Origin: Cryptomeria japonica
Lineage: Eukaryota > Streptophyta > Pinopsida > Cupressales > Cupressaceae
Length of the DNA: 64,000 nucleotides
Assembly (NCBI RefSeq): GCF_030272615.1
Contig: NC_081405.1
Coordinates: 469,022,008 to 469,086,007 of the forward strand
Direction of reading: 5' to 3'
Below are positions 48,072 through 59,596 of the stretch, piece after piece; the stretch's first letter is position 1, and the number at the start of each line of letters is the position of its first letter. Both the position numbers and the translations under genes were made by a program. Below the pieces are notes generated by a model that ran no database searches, was not told where the DNA came from, and saw only the letters and a program-made list of their open reading frames with translations.

Positions 48072-48839
48072 TGAGTTGGTTCTCTAATGGTGACAGGATT
48101 CAAGTTGTCTAAACAAGATGATTCACCATCTATTGATGAGAAATAATATAGGTCTGATTGGTAAATTGCATTATGTCATTCATAGAAGACCTGATATTGC
48201 ACATGTTGTTGGATTGGTTGCTAGATTTAAAAAGGATCCCAAGGGGACTCACATGGTAGTGGTGAAAAAGATATTCTGGTACCTGAAAGGCACAATAGAT
48301 TATGGTTTATGGTATCCTTATAAAGGAATTTTTTCTTTGAATGTGTTTATTGATGCAGATTGGGAAGGCAATGTCGTTGACTAGAAAAGCACAACCGGTG
48401 GAGATTTTCTTCTTGGAGGCAGATTGGTTGCTTGGACAAGTAAGAAGAAAAATTATGTTTCTTAGTCAACAATAGATGTAGAGTATGTTGCAGCATCAAT
48501 GAATTGAACGCGGACAATCTAGATGAGACATGTGCTTGAAGGATTCAGATTTGATATGTCTAAACTAGTAACTATTTACTATGATAATACAAGTGCAACT
48601 AATATTTAAAAAAATTCTATGTCACATGCAAGATCAAAGCACATAGAATTGAAATATCATTTTCTAAGGGAAAGAGTATAAGAAAAACAAGTCAGAATGG
48701 AGTATGTGACAAGCAAAGAGCAGCTAGCAGACATTTTCACAAAATCATTGCTAAAGACAACCTTTGAGTATCTCAAAGGTAAATTAGGGGTCAGATCCCT
48801 ACTCAAAAAGATCTAGAATGCAGGATGCATCAATCTAGT
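48072..48839 (+). pseudogene. Copia A RT C-terminus and RNase H
   Basis: It resumes the polyprotein after F: the LHYVIHRRPDIAHVVGLVARF region, then IFWYLKGTIDYGLWY, FIDADWEGN (RNase H first Asp), STTGGDFLLGGRLVAWTSKK, EYVAAS (Glu), YYDNTSA (Asp) and the terminal SHARSKHIELKYHFLRERV and LADIFTKSL. Stops at about 48382, 48463, 48507, 48606 and 48678 break it. This is the standard end of a Copia pol. Confidence 0.92.
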
Positions 48840-49186
48840 GGACTTCATGACTATTTTTCCCTTTGGATTGATGAGATGCAAGCTACTCCGTAGGGGGAGC
48901 AACTTAGATGAGTTTGCAGACATGTTGAAGATAGCAACAACAAATTTGATTATTTGTGATGCTTATGAACCTTTGGCATTGTTGTCAAAGGGGGAGAATA
49001 AATATGATTAGTCATAAGAGAAGACATATGATCAGGAGTAGAATATGTGTAATTGAAGATAAAGTGTAACCGACAGATGAGGTGCGACAGAGAAGAGAAG
49101 AGTTATAGAGAGTCCAGAATAGAGCAAAATAGTATAAGTTGAGTATGTTGATGTTTAGTGTTGCCATCAATACCAAAGGGGGAAAT
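48840..49186 (+). promoter_or_regulatory. Element A 3' UTR with PPT and two PPT-like tracts
   Basis: Purine tracts lie at 48891-48899 (TAGGGGGAG), 48987-48996 (AAAGGGGGAG) and 49175-49185 (AAAGGGGGAAA). The last abuts the 3' LTR and is the PPT. The sequence around it (GTTGCCATCAATACCAAAGG) is almost the same as in element F (47250-47270). Confidence 0.8.
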
Positions 49187-50718
49187 TGTTGGCATGATTG
49201 GCATAACTGATGAAGATGAGATCATGATGGATGACTGTACCAATAGAGGAAATATGACATGATCAATTATTTGTATTTTCATTGATGGAAACTAGGGTCA
49301 ACTGATGTTTAATGATGTTTACATATAGTTTTTTATGATTGACTTATTGGCTAAGTGATTTGATCTACCAGAGTTAGAGTTTGACAGTTTGATAGGGTTT
49401 GTCGGCAAGACTAGGAATTAAGACCTTAATTAGTAAAGCAGATAAGTTTTGATGGAATTGGGTGATTGGAAATGTTTGGTGATTTGTGGTTTGAAACATA
49501 AGCTTTTATGATGGATTTAAGTATGTAACCTAAATTGCATCCTATGATGGTTATCGGAAGACATGTTTTGAATTCTTGATGAAGTTTTGCTAGGGTTTAA
49601 GAAGGGTTCAAGGACTGGTAAATAATTCTCTTGACCAGTAATGATTTTTGGTTTGGCGGTGATCTACATCAAGTTCACATGTTGATGATAACATGGCACA
49701 AATATCTTGATGTATTTGAAAGATGTTTTGGCATGTTTGGAGAGCGAATTTCTTGCGAATGTGCAAAGTGCTTAGCAGAATGAGCTAAGGGTTTGACTTT
49801 GTACTAGATCGACTTGATGTGATGATTTATGATCATTCAACGACTGCTATTGATTTGTAATATATTGTAATGATCCATATGATGATTTCTAATGATATGT
49901 AAAGATCCGTGATGATCTATGTAGTAAGTATTAGGATTTTGATGTCAACCTAGTTGAAAAGGTTATTTATGCTAGTAAGGTTTATGTTTTAAAGTGTCGG
50001 GGGTTTTGAGAAGTGTATAAAGATGAACTAGGGTGTGTGAGAAGATCTACTAGAGTGATGTAGGCTTAGAACTTAATTGGATCTGATCAAGCAAGCAATT
50101 GAGTTTTATACATAGATCATTCATTGTTGTTCTCTAACAATTACATCAGCTAAAATCTCTTAACCGAATAGGTCCTAACAGGCCTCACATTGTAAAATCC
50201 CCTAACAAGGTGACTCAATATTTGATTTCTAAATCCTTTTGCGAGGTTGATCCTAACATATCAAAGCTCCTAATAGGGCTGAGGTAAATCCCTTAACCGG
50301 GTGACTCCTAACAGGGTCTTCTCCTAAAAGGGCATCATTGTAAGCTTCTAACTAGGCTTGGCTCCTAACGGGGCACATTTCAAAAGAGTGAAAAATATTT
50401 GTGGGTACCAATTCCCACCGTGGTTTTTCCCTATTTTGGTATCCACATGAAAATCATGGTCTTGATATGGTGAATGATTTTGATGTGATGGTTTGCTTTA
50501 CTTTCAATTTATGCATGGTTAATGAGCACTTAATGTGCAACATTGATATATTAGTTTAACATATGTTTATTAGTAGATACCAGTACTAGTAAATGACTTT
50601 AGCATTGATCTATATTTTATTTGGTGAAAGTTTTATGAGTCTGAGTTTCTGATTTCAAATTATTGTTAATACTGATTCACCCCCCTCTCAGTATTAACCA
50701 GATCATCTAAGATTAACA
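49187..50718 (+). repeat. Element A 3' LTR
   Basis: 1532 bp, uninterrupted. It serves as the reference for the split 5' LTR. It includes the TCCTAACAGGG-like words (50170-50380) and ends ATTAACA. The flanking AATAA is the right TSD. Confidence 0.92.
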
Positions 50719-50723
50719 AATAA

Positions 50724-52115
50724 GTCCTATTGCACCCCTTAAGACCCCTTATGACCTATTACGACTGCTTAAGACCCCTTAACACCTCTTAGGACTTATT
50801 ACCTACCCCCTTAGGACATATTATGTCCTATTATGGCATATTAGGACCTATTAGGACCTATTAGGTCCTATTACGTCTAGTAGGACCTATTTGTCCTTGT
50901 AGGACCTATTAGGTCCTATTACACCTAGTAGGATGTATTAGGACCTATTAGGTCCTATTATGACATATTAGGACCTATTAGGTCCTATTATGGCATATTA
51001 AGACCTATTAGGACCTATTAGGTCCTATTATGCCTAGTGGGACCTATTAAGACCCCTTAATACCCCTTAAGACCCCTTAGGACCTTTTAGGATCCCTTAA
51101 GTCCTCTTAGAACCTATTATGCCCTATTATGGAATAACAGGTTCTATTAGGACCTAGTAGGTCCTATTATGGCACATTAGGACCTAGTATGGCCTATTAT
51201 GGCATATTAGGACCTATTAGGACCTATTATGTCTTATTATGACATAATAGGTCCTATTACATGTCTTAAGACCTCTTATGACCAATTACGACCCCTTAAG
51301 ACCCCTTAGGACCTATTACCTGACCCCTTTAGACCCCTTATGACCTATTATGTCCTATTATGGCATATTAGGACCTATTAGGGCCTATTAGTTCCTATTA
51401 TGTCTAGTAGGATCTATTTATCCTAGTAGGACCTATTATGACCTATTAGGTCCTATTATGGCATAATAAGACCTATTAGGACCTCTTAAGTCCTATTATG
51501 GCATATTAGGACCTATTAGTCCACCTATTATGTCCTATTATGGCATATTAGGACCTATTAGTCCACCTATTATGTCCTATTATGGCATATTTGGACCTAT
51601 TAGGACCCATTAAGTCCTATTATGGAATATTAGGACCCCTTAAGACCCCTTAGGCCCTATTATGTCCTAGTATGGCATAATAGGACCTATTAGGACCTAT
51701 TAGGTCCTATTATGGCATATTAGGACCTATCAGAACCTATTGGGTCCTATTATGAATAGTAGGACCTATTTGTCCTTGTAAGACCTATTAGGTCCTATTA
51801 TGGCATAATAGGACCTATTAGGACCTATGAGGTCCTTTTATAAAACATTGGGACCTATTAGGTCCTATTATGGCATATTAGGACCTATTAGGTCTTATTA
51901 TACCTAGTAGGACCTATTATGACCCTTTAAGACCCATTAAGATCCCTTAGGACCTATTAGGACCCCTTAAGACCCCTTAGGACTTATTGGACCCCTTCAG
52001 ACCCCTATTAGGTCCTATTACATGTTTCAAAACCCCTATTAGGTGGTATTACATGTCTTAAGACCCCTTAGGACATATTATGATCCTTTAAGACCCCTTA
52101 AGGTCCCTACTATGA
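50724..52115. repeat. Decameric tandem array, right part
   Basis: Same 10-bp words as 1990-4852 (TATTAGGACC, TATTAGGTCC, TATTATGGCA, CCCCTTAAGA). It fades out at about 52115 into unique AT-rich DNA. Confidence 0.95.
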
Positions 52116-52414
52116 CCACAATCTAGAGAGAAATTTAAATTTTGAATGTTATTTAAAATACACATGTATGTATATATGTGTGCTTGAAAGTTTCAAATTC
52201 AATGTGTACATGTGATAAAATGCTCAATATGTTATTGGATTCCTATGTGATCAAACATTCTTGATAATTTCATATATGTGTGTTCTCAAATGTGTCTCTA
52301 GCTTGTACATGTATGTATATGTTTTACTATTTATTCATTTTAAAAGTTAGTTTATAAAAAATTCTTTATTCATTAATTGAATTTAAATGTATATATGCAA
52401 AGCTCAAATTACAC
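52116..52414. other. AT-rich DNA upstream of the spliced pseudogene
   Basis: Unique AT-rich sequence with TGTATATATGTG-like words. No ORF or clear promoter box can be assigned. Confidence 0.4.
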
Positions 52415-54467
52415 ATGGATGAGTTTGACATAGATGAGTTGCTTAATCCACAACATGCTCCACTCCCCCCTGATAACCCAGCTAATGGTGCACCACCTCC
52501 ACCTCCACCTCCACCTCCACCTCCACCTCCACCTCCACCTCCATCCCCACCTCCACCTCCACACCCATGTCGACCTCCACCCTCTAGATCTAATGTGGCT
52601 TACTATTGAGCCATGATTGGTCAAAATGTTGGAAACATACAAGAAAGAGTACATGAGAACCTTAGAACCCTACATGTCATGTCACATGTTGCATTTTGCA
52701 TCGAAGATGCAAAAATTTCTTGATGCAGTTAGATCCATTGATGAGGAGCTTGATTCTCATCATGCATGGAGAGAGGAGAGACACTAGTTCTATTCAGATG
52801 GCCTCTCCAATAGGCAAATTTTTGACTTTAAAATAATCAAAGCACACATAGATCCTTATTTTGAGGACCTTATCACAAATGAACCGATTCCTATGAATAA
52901 ATCATGCATATCAGTGAGGTATTGTATACATCAATAGATGGTTGATAGTTTTTGGGAGTGATGGTGGATGGTATTTGACCAACCACCACATGCTAACTTA
53001 GAGTGCCCCCTATACTTTTTGAGGAAATTATATGTAGAGTTTGTTAAGGGTTTAAAACCCAATTATTTTGATATGAGATCATTTTGGGGTGTTGGTGGTG
53101 GCATTCCACAACAAAGGTTATTGGCATGTATTGACCCCAACTGACATGTCCCTCGCCAACATATTGTGGATCCCCCTTCTATTGTTATACATGTTCTTGT
53201 TCACCAACATTTTGTGATCTCAACATTGGGTGCCTTAACTACACTTATTGGTACCCTTAGTGAGTAGACATCTAATTTGGTAGTTGGCCATGATGCTGGT
53301 GGAGATTTAGGAGGAGATGATGATAATATTACAACCATTCCCCATACATCAACACCCCATTTTTGTACTAGTTGTCATCAATTATGCTATGGGCCCAATG
53401 GTAGTCTAGGTGCATCCATTTCACATTATCATCCATCCTCTTTAGCTGCATAGGGAGCATTCATTGATCATGATTATAATATTGGTTCCTATGTGCCGAT
53501 GATCATTCGATAGATGAACATGATAAATAGGTATGTATGTAAGTTATAGATATATAATTTTTAATGAAATTAATTTATTATATATTAAATTGAACATATA
53601 TATATATATAATGTATATATCTAGTTCATGTACATGTATATCTTGATTATGTCTCTAGGCCATGGCTCAAGCCCGCACATCGACTAGATCTTCAAATCAT
53701 TTTATTGTATTATCGACACCTCTCAATCTCTGCACGCCTTTCAAGGTACTATTTTTAAAATTTGATTGATTTTTTAATTTAATTTTCAAAGAAATTACAT
53801 AAATTATTTAACTTACAAAGTTCTGAGTAAATTTTTAACATAAATTTTAAATGTAGATTAATTTAGACAACCATGTGTGTACAAATTATTAATTTGTTGA
53901 CCTATATAAATTTAAATGTGAAATTATTTTACCTTAAGGGATTGTGACACCAACTTCCACATCAAATCATCCACCTGTGATTGTTGTGAGTGCTCCTCTA
54001 GCATCAGTTGTTGTAGATGAGCCTACAGATATTGTACGTTGACTCCCTAGGATCAATTTTTTATACATGTCTAGATATAATTTTTTTACATTTGAACAAT
54101 CGAGAGCTTAAGTAAACGTAAAAAATGAATTCTATTATAGGTGGACATGACTATTCATATGGGTTTTCCAGACCCATATCATGGTGACCCTCTTATTGTT
54201 TTTTTACAAACATCTGTTGCATTTCAGGTGAAAATTTGATTTAAAACAAATACTTCAGTTTTTAAATAAAAGTAAATGTGCATGTGTACATGTATATGTA
54301 GATAAACCGTACAACTCGTGTACACGTTGATGTATACATGCTCTTTTTTGACGTTGTAGGATCTCGTTAACACCACTTTTTCTTCTGACATTACAACCAC
54401 TCAGACCATATCACTTGCACATATTAATGTAGAGGACGTGGATGTGCATAGAGGAGATGATCATCAG
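52415..54467 (+). pseudogene. Unrecognised spliced gene, decayed, five exon-like blocks
   Basis: The ATG at 52415 (MDEFDIDELLNPQ) leads into a polyproline tract coded by (CCACCT)n at 52491-52569. After a TGA and a one-base shift near 52720, one frame stays readable to 53530. Its stops (about 52786, 52938, 53143, 53265, 53451, 53511) are nearly all TAG or TGA explicable by C-to-T or G-to-A. Readable landmarks include LDAVRSIDEELDSHHAW, PLYFLRKLYVEFVKGLKPNY and FWGVGGGIPQQRLLACIDPN. Later blocks 53659-53745, 53939-54033, 54141-54227 and 54360-54467 are flanked by AG and GT. Three of them (87, 87 and 108 nt) are multiples of three and open. I recognise no domain. It could be a host gene relic or the gene of a DNA transposon. 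Confidence 0.55.
52491..52569 (+). repeat. (CCACCT)n hexanucleotide repeat
   Basis: About 13 near-perfect units coding for Pro-Pro on the plus strand. The Trp/Arg repeat on the minus strand and the His/Leu repeat in another plus frame are shadows. Confidence 0.9.
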
Positions 54468-54604
54468 GTACACAATATATATTTAAACTCACTTGAGTAC
54501 CTATTTTAAAAGCACCTAATTTTAGGATATGTACATGTAAAATCTATAGGAGGTCTAATATTTTTATTTATAATTGTGTTAGTGTAGGTTTTTATTTTCT
54601 CTTA

Positions 54605-55077
54605 TGTTAGGAGATATTTATTTTTCCTACACATTATGAAGCTTGCTTAAGTTATATTAGAATGGTTAGTATGAAGACATGTGGCAGAATCCTACATTCA
54701 CATGTGTCATTCACATCCACATTTGGGTGGTTGAATGTCACACCCTCTTTTGGATTTATTTTCCACCTCCCCATAACCATTTCTTGTCTTTAACTGAGTT
54801 GGCATAACCATGTACTTGGCATTTACCAAGTAGGTAAAACTCCCTCCTATTTTGGGCTACAGGGAGTTATTATTCCTCTTGGTTTTATATGCCCATATTT
54901 TTCTATATAAAAAAACCCTCACCTCTCCCTAGTTTAAGTAATTAGAACATAACACTAGCTCAAATTATGAGTCTAGTTCAGTGCTAGGAGAGTGTTGAGT
55001 TTTTCCCATCTTTGGGTTCTTGTCTTTCTTTCCTTTAGTCACATTGATCCTAGGTGGCTTCACAACTAAATTTAACA
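54605..55077 (+). repeat. Element G (Copia) 5' LTR
   Basis: 473 bp, bounded by the inverted ends TGTTA and TAACA and followed directly by a PBS. A TATA box (CTATATAAAA) lies at about 54903-54912. It has no partner LTR in the window. Confidence 0.75.
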
Positions 55078-55089
55078 TGGTATCAGAGC
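55078..55089 (+). promoter_or_regulatory. PBS of element G, tRNA-iMet
   Basis: TGGTATCAGAGC immediately follows the LTR, a perfect 12-base match to the usual plant tRNA-iMet complement. Confidence 0.9.
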
Positions 55090-56805
55090 TAGCTATGAGT
55101 TGTGGGTTAGCAGATATTTAAGGAATCTATATTCATTTTGTTCTTGAAAGAATAGTTTGATCTCTATTGCATTCAATGATGTTTTTAAGAGTCAAAAAAT
55201 CTTCAAGGAATTAAAGCTTCTTGGGGGGTTCATGCTTCTTGCTTATTAGTGCATGTATTTGGGAGATTTTTGAAGCACATTTGAGCTCACCATTGATTCA
55301 AGAGTAGCAGAGAAAGTCAAAATTATCTTTTGTTTCATCCAAATTGGATACCAGATGTGAAATCAGTGAAGGTGTGAAGTAGAGCTTTCATTAGCTAATC
55401 TGAAGGGTAGTTGATATTTCGATGCATTTTGAGGCCAAACAAACAACAACATCACATCTAGAAGGCCCAAAACTATTAAGATTGACTGTCAATTCATCAA
55501 TTTTGAAAACAGTCAAACTCAAGGCAAAAAAAATTTACCAGATGAGCCCTATGGCCCACCTGCCAATGGTACGAATTTGATTTTTTTTAAAAATATATAT
55601 ATATATCTCTTTTTATTGCTATTAAGAAAAAAAATAACACATTGATATCATTTGAAATAAAAGGAGGTTTTATTATTGTAATTTTTATATTTATATTAAA
55701 AAGTAAAAAAAAAATCAAAATTTTAAGGTACTCGACAGGGTACATTGTCCCTGTCAGACCCTCTTTACCCACATGTATTGTGGGTACCACGAGCCTAAGG
55801 CTCGAGCCCTTTTACACCTTAGTGCCATTGTGTGTGGCTTCAACCTGTAAACTCTTTCGCCTCCCTCCTTGAAACCCATGCCACAACACCCTAGCTTTGA
55901 TTTGTATTGTACTAGCCATGAGACCTGCACATGATAAGTAGGTCATTAGAAACCTTGGCTCATGTGCCCCGCACATAGTGGATTGCATCACTTGGGGATT
56001 GGGGTGACCTCGGCCCCCAATCAATGTGAATTTTTTTTTTCACAAAGTTTCATAAATTCCAGAAAATACACTAGACATATTGTACCTACTGTGAGCCTTT
56101 ATCTCTCATACCAACTTTTGGAGTCACCGCCGCACTTAGCGGTATATTTGCATCTAGCCAATTTTGGCATGATTCATTTTTTTGTTGAGATTTATCAATT
56201 TTGGCAAAGTTGTAAAATCGTTGGTTTAAGGAGGTTGGTGATTTCCCCAATTTTAGTTGCACTTTAATTTATTTGGTTGAGCTATTAAAACATTAAAGTG
56301 ATTATTTGTCAATTTGGTGACCCCTCTCCATTGAAGTTTTGTTATTACACTCAAACTTCAAAGTGTCATGTCTCAATCACACGGAGGTATTTTTTAGCAA
56401 TTTTTTTTTTGATTTGAGGAAAAATTTCATGTTCTTCATAGTGGTGGAATCGGTTTTTGCTCAAGTGATCCTAGTTTTTCAAAGAATTACTTTTCTCATC
56501 AAATTTAAGGGGCAATCCTCATTTTCTCAACTTCAAATGTATGTAACTTTCACATATGATCTCGGATTGAGGTGATTATTGTTTTGAAAGTTAATATTTT
56601 TTCAAGACCTACATTTTTGTGCTATTTTGAGGTTCTCATATTGAGATATTATTGTACTTTCAGTATTTGAGTCCTTATTTGGATATTGTAAAACTCTTGA
56701 AAACAACTCCAGCATTTTAAACACACTGATTTATAAAGTGAGATAATCATTTTTTGTTAGGGGGGATTATTGATTGAGTGAAAAAGGGAGGATCTCTCTT
56801 GGTGT
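55090..56805 (+). other. Element G leader with a GC-richer island
   Basis: 1.7 kb between PBS and gag. A GC-richer block at about 55725-56020 lies between A/T runs (55570-55720 and 56030-56040) and may be a separate small insertion. I could not find a TSD or convincing Pol III boxes. The remainder is AT-rich with no domain-bearing ORF. Confidence 0.5.
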
Positions 56806-57502
56806 GTGTGTTTCATATCTTCTTGCTTGTGCTCTTTTTTCCTTGCACCTATCGATCATTCTAAGGTTCCATTGTTTACACCTTATAATTATGCAAATTG
56901 GCATCAACATGCATGGAATGCACTAATGGAACCTAGGTACACTCCATATGTTGAGAAAAAGGTAGTTGAACCTACAAAAGATAAGGAAAAGATAAAATGG
57001 ATGCTTGAACAAACTAAAGCTCTTGGATGTCTTCATAGTTTTGTTTCCCTTGATTTAATGTTTCAGATTGAAGCATGCAAAAATTCACATGAAGCTTGGG
57101 AAAAGTTAAAAATATTGTATGGTATAACTAATGAAGTAAGAGGCTCTCAGATTGGCAATGATTTGATGACACTTGATCCAAAGAACTTTGACAACATCCA
57201 GGATTTCATAACTAAAGTTAATGATTTGAGAGCACAATGTAAAGAATGTGGTATTGATAAAAAGAACATTCAGTTGGTCTATAATGTATTGAATAAATTG
57301 GGTCTTGAGTATGCATCTTTTGTTTCTATCTTTCATACTCACAAGCTAACTATGGGATCGACTTATGTTAAGCCTTCATTTGCATCTTTTCCTGAGATGT
57401 CAATACATAAACAACATAAGCTTATTTCTATGGGTCTCATTAAGCCATCAAAGAATCAAGTCTTGTTGGCTAATCAGCCTAAGGAACAGAAAGAGTCGAT
57501 TA
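56806..57502 (+). pseudogene. Element G Copia gag, 3' truncated
   Basis: The frame is open for over 230 codons without a stop. Typical Copia gag features are FTPYNYANWHQHAWNAL (capsid start with the N-Y-x-x-W core), EAWEKLKILYG, LKILYGITNEVRGSQIGNDL and NDLRAQCKECGID. No ATG precedes the domain; the first in-frame ATG is MEPRYTPYV at about 56926, so the true start was lost or is elsewhere. After about 57500 the sequence switches to Gypsy gag. No zinc knuckle or pol follows. Confidence 0.8.
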
Positions 57503-57955
57503 TAATATCATTCCTATGAAGAGTTGTGCTAAACACCTAGGTTATACACAACCTCCTAGTCAAGTTAATATTTCTATTCCTCTGACAACTCCTATGACTA
57601 GTATGCCTACCTTCACATCAAACATCATGGATACCTCTACAAAAAATGTAATACCTACAAATGTTAGTCATGGGGGAAATACCTTTTCTTTCATTCCTCC
57701 TACCATGAGTGTTCCCCTTGTTACCCAATCACACTCACCACCTATAAATGTTACTCAAGGGGGCATCTCCTTCAATCACAACTCCTTCATTCCTTGTATG
57801 AGTCTTCCATGTGTTACCCAATCTTCTTCAGTACCTACTTATCATAATATCCCACATCTGTATTCTCAATCTCTTCCTTCATTCAACAATGTTACTCCCT
57901 CTCAATCCAACATGTCTCATTACAACCCTTCTACCAAAGCTACAATCAATAGTCT
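57503..57955 (+). pseudogene. Gypsy gag fragment related to element E
   Basis: From 57516 the frame reads MKSCAKHLGYTQPPSQVN and follows E2 gag from residue 122 to about 272, with several small length differences. It is more diverged from E1 and E2 than those are from each other. It ends at AGTCT (57951-57955), where the E2 LTR begins. It is the target E2 inserted into. Confidence 0.85.
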
Positions 57956-59194
57956 TGTAGCGTCCTAAAATTGCAACACTTGCAATTTCGACTGCATTTC
58001 GGTCTTCATGATGGCGACACAACACGGAACCTGAATGGAGACCCTGAAACTTGTCCACGACACCAAAAACTGCATTTTTCAAGCACCCTGGCCTGAACCT
58101 CCTCTGCACCCTGTTGTCCCGGGAGGTGGGACCAGAGCGCCCAATGCCCTGGTCATTCAGGACCAGGGCGCCCAGTGCCCTGGTCCCTGGCCCTATTTTG
58201 GGCCCGGTCTCCTATGGGACTTCGGGCCTTTTTGTTTGCAAATTGGAAAATTAACATTTCCTGGTCGGCCTAAGGTCGGGACAATCAGTCTATCAGCCCT
58301 AATTGACAAGTATATAAACTACATTTTCCTCTTTCATTCGATATGATGGAAAAAATGTGGAAACTATACTCAAGCATTCAAGCATTCAAGCATTCTTTCA
58401 AGCAATTGATCATTCTAAGTCTCCATTCAAGGCTAAGTGTTGCATTCAAGACAAGGATTCAACCATTGAAGAGGAGATCACATACTACATGCTACATACA
58501 ACATACAACAATACAACAAACAACAACATCTATACCTTCGCACATAAGGATACAAACATCCTTACAACAAGGTATTAGTACTTGTTTTACATTACAGACA
58601 TTTACATTTACAGCATTTCTCATTTCTTGGTTAATTCCAAAACCGGGGTTTGACCTAAAGGCAAACCCCTAATCCCTAACCCCCCAATCATCTTCACTTT
58701 TCTGTGTGTAGGTTGCAGGTACGCGACTGAAATTGAAGATCTGGAATCCTTGTGCAGAGACGAACAGATCCCCCTTCGTTTCGCGGATTTTTCGGAGGAC
58801 CGTGTGCACGCCGGGCGCCATCGTCCCGTCAACTTTTTCTCAAATTTGCAGGACAGCGCCGTATCGACATTTTACTGCTAATTCCAGGTCCGCAGCTTCA
58901 TCCTATATCCCTATCTCAGTTTATAAGCGAATCTTTATCACTTTCTATGCATTCCTAGTTCAATCTTTCCATTTACATTCTTTACAAAAGAGGGTATCCT
59001 TGCTATCACAACCCCTTGAAACTCATATAGAATCCAATCTTGCATTGCGTGGGATTGGATCTTGTGGGTTTCAACCCCTCTTTTGAATGTAAAGTCCCTC
59101 CTAAGTGAAAACCATCAACCCTAGTGACTCTCCCTTCTCCCTCCTCGGAGTTGGGGAGGGGAGAACGACTAGGGTTCAATTTTTCCACTTTACA
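57956..59194 (+). repeat. Element E2 5' LTR
   Basis: 1239 bp from TGTAGCGTCC to CTTTACA. A TATA box (TATATAAACT) lies at 58311, two 31-bp U3 repeats at 58129 and 58160, and a hairpin core at 58797-58826 downstream of the TATA box, thus in the transcribed part. Confidence 0.93.
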
Positions 59195-59197
59195 TTT

Positions 59198-59216
59198 TGG
59201 TGAACCCGACGTGAAC
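59198..59216 (+). promoter_or_regulatory. PBS of element E2, tRNA-Trp
   Basis: TGGTGAACCCGACGTGAAC, identical to E1, three bases after the LTR. Confidence 0.82.
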
Positions 59217-59596
59217 ATCCTTTCTAATTATTCATAATTAGATCTGAAAATTGGATTCCTTGATTACATTTCCATGTTTGATCTTTGGCAAAATTTTAGA
59301 GGTTAATTGCATAAAAACCCTAAATTTTCTTTTTAAGTAATTAAACTTGTGAAATGTTTAATTATTGATGCTTGTTTCAGATCTGCCCTTCTATTACAAA
59401 TTATCAATTCATATTTGTGCTTTGATTTTGAAAATTAAGTGGTTAAGTGTCAAAACCCTAATTTTTGAAACCTTCTTGATTCAACCTTTGTCCGATAATT
59501 TCACTGATCAAAACATCTCCAAATCGGCTGTAACTTTGGATTCCGCAATAAAATCACAATATCTTTCATCCCTGAAAATTTGGAAAAAAGTTGCGA

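Larger units (their letters stand above)
4853..50718 (+). mobile_element. Copia LTR retrotransposon A, decayed, carrying nested insertions
   Basis: The ends TGTTGGCATGATTG and ...ATTAACA occur at both outer limits. The flanking 5 bp are AATAG (left) and AATAA (right), a TSD with one change. Removing B/C, D/E1 and F leaves a Copia order: LTR, PBS TGGTATTAGAGC, gag, zinc knuckle, protease, integrase, RT, RNase H, PPT, LTR. The two LTRs differ visibly more than those of C, D, E1 or F, so A is the oldest insertion of the stack. Stops, an integrase deletion and three insertions make it inactive. Confidence 0.9.

Noticed and set aside
48118-48384. Independent gene for an RNase H-like protein
   Set aside because: It is the C-terminal part of the Copia A polyprotein, separated from its N-terminal part by insertions D and F.
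52409-52654. Trp/Arg repeat ORF on the minus strand
   Set aside because: Shadow of the (CCACCT)n repeat that codes polyproline on the plus strand.
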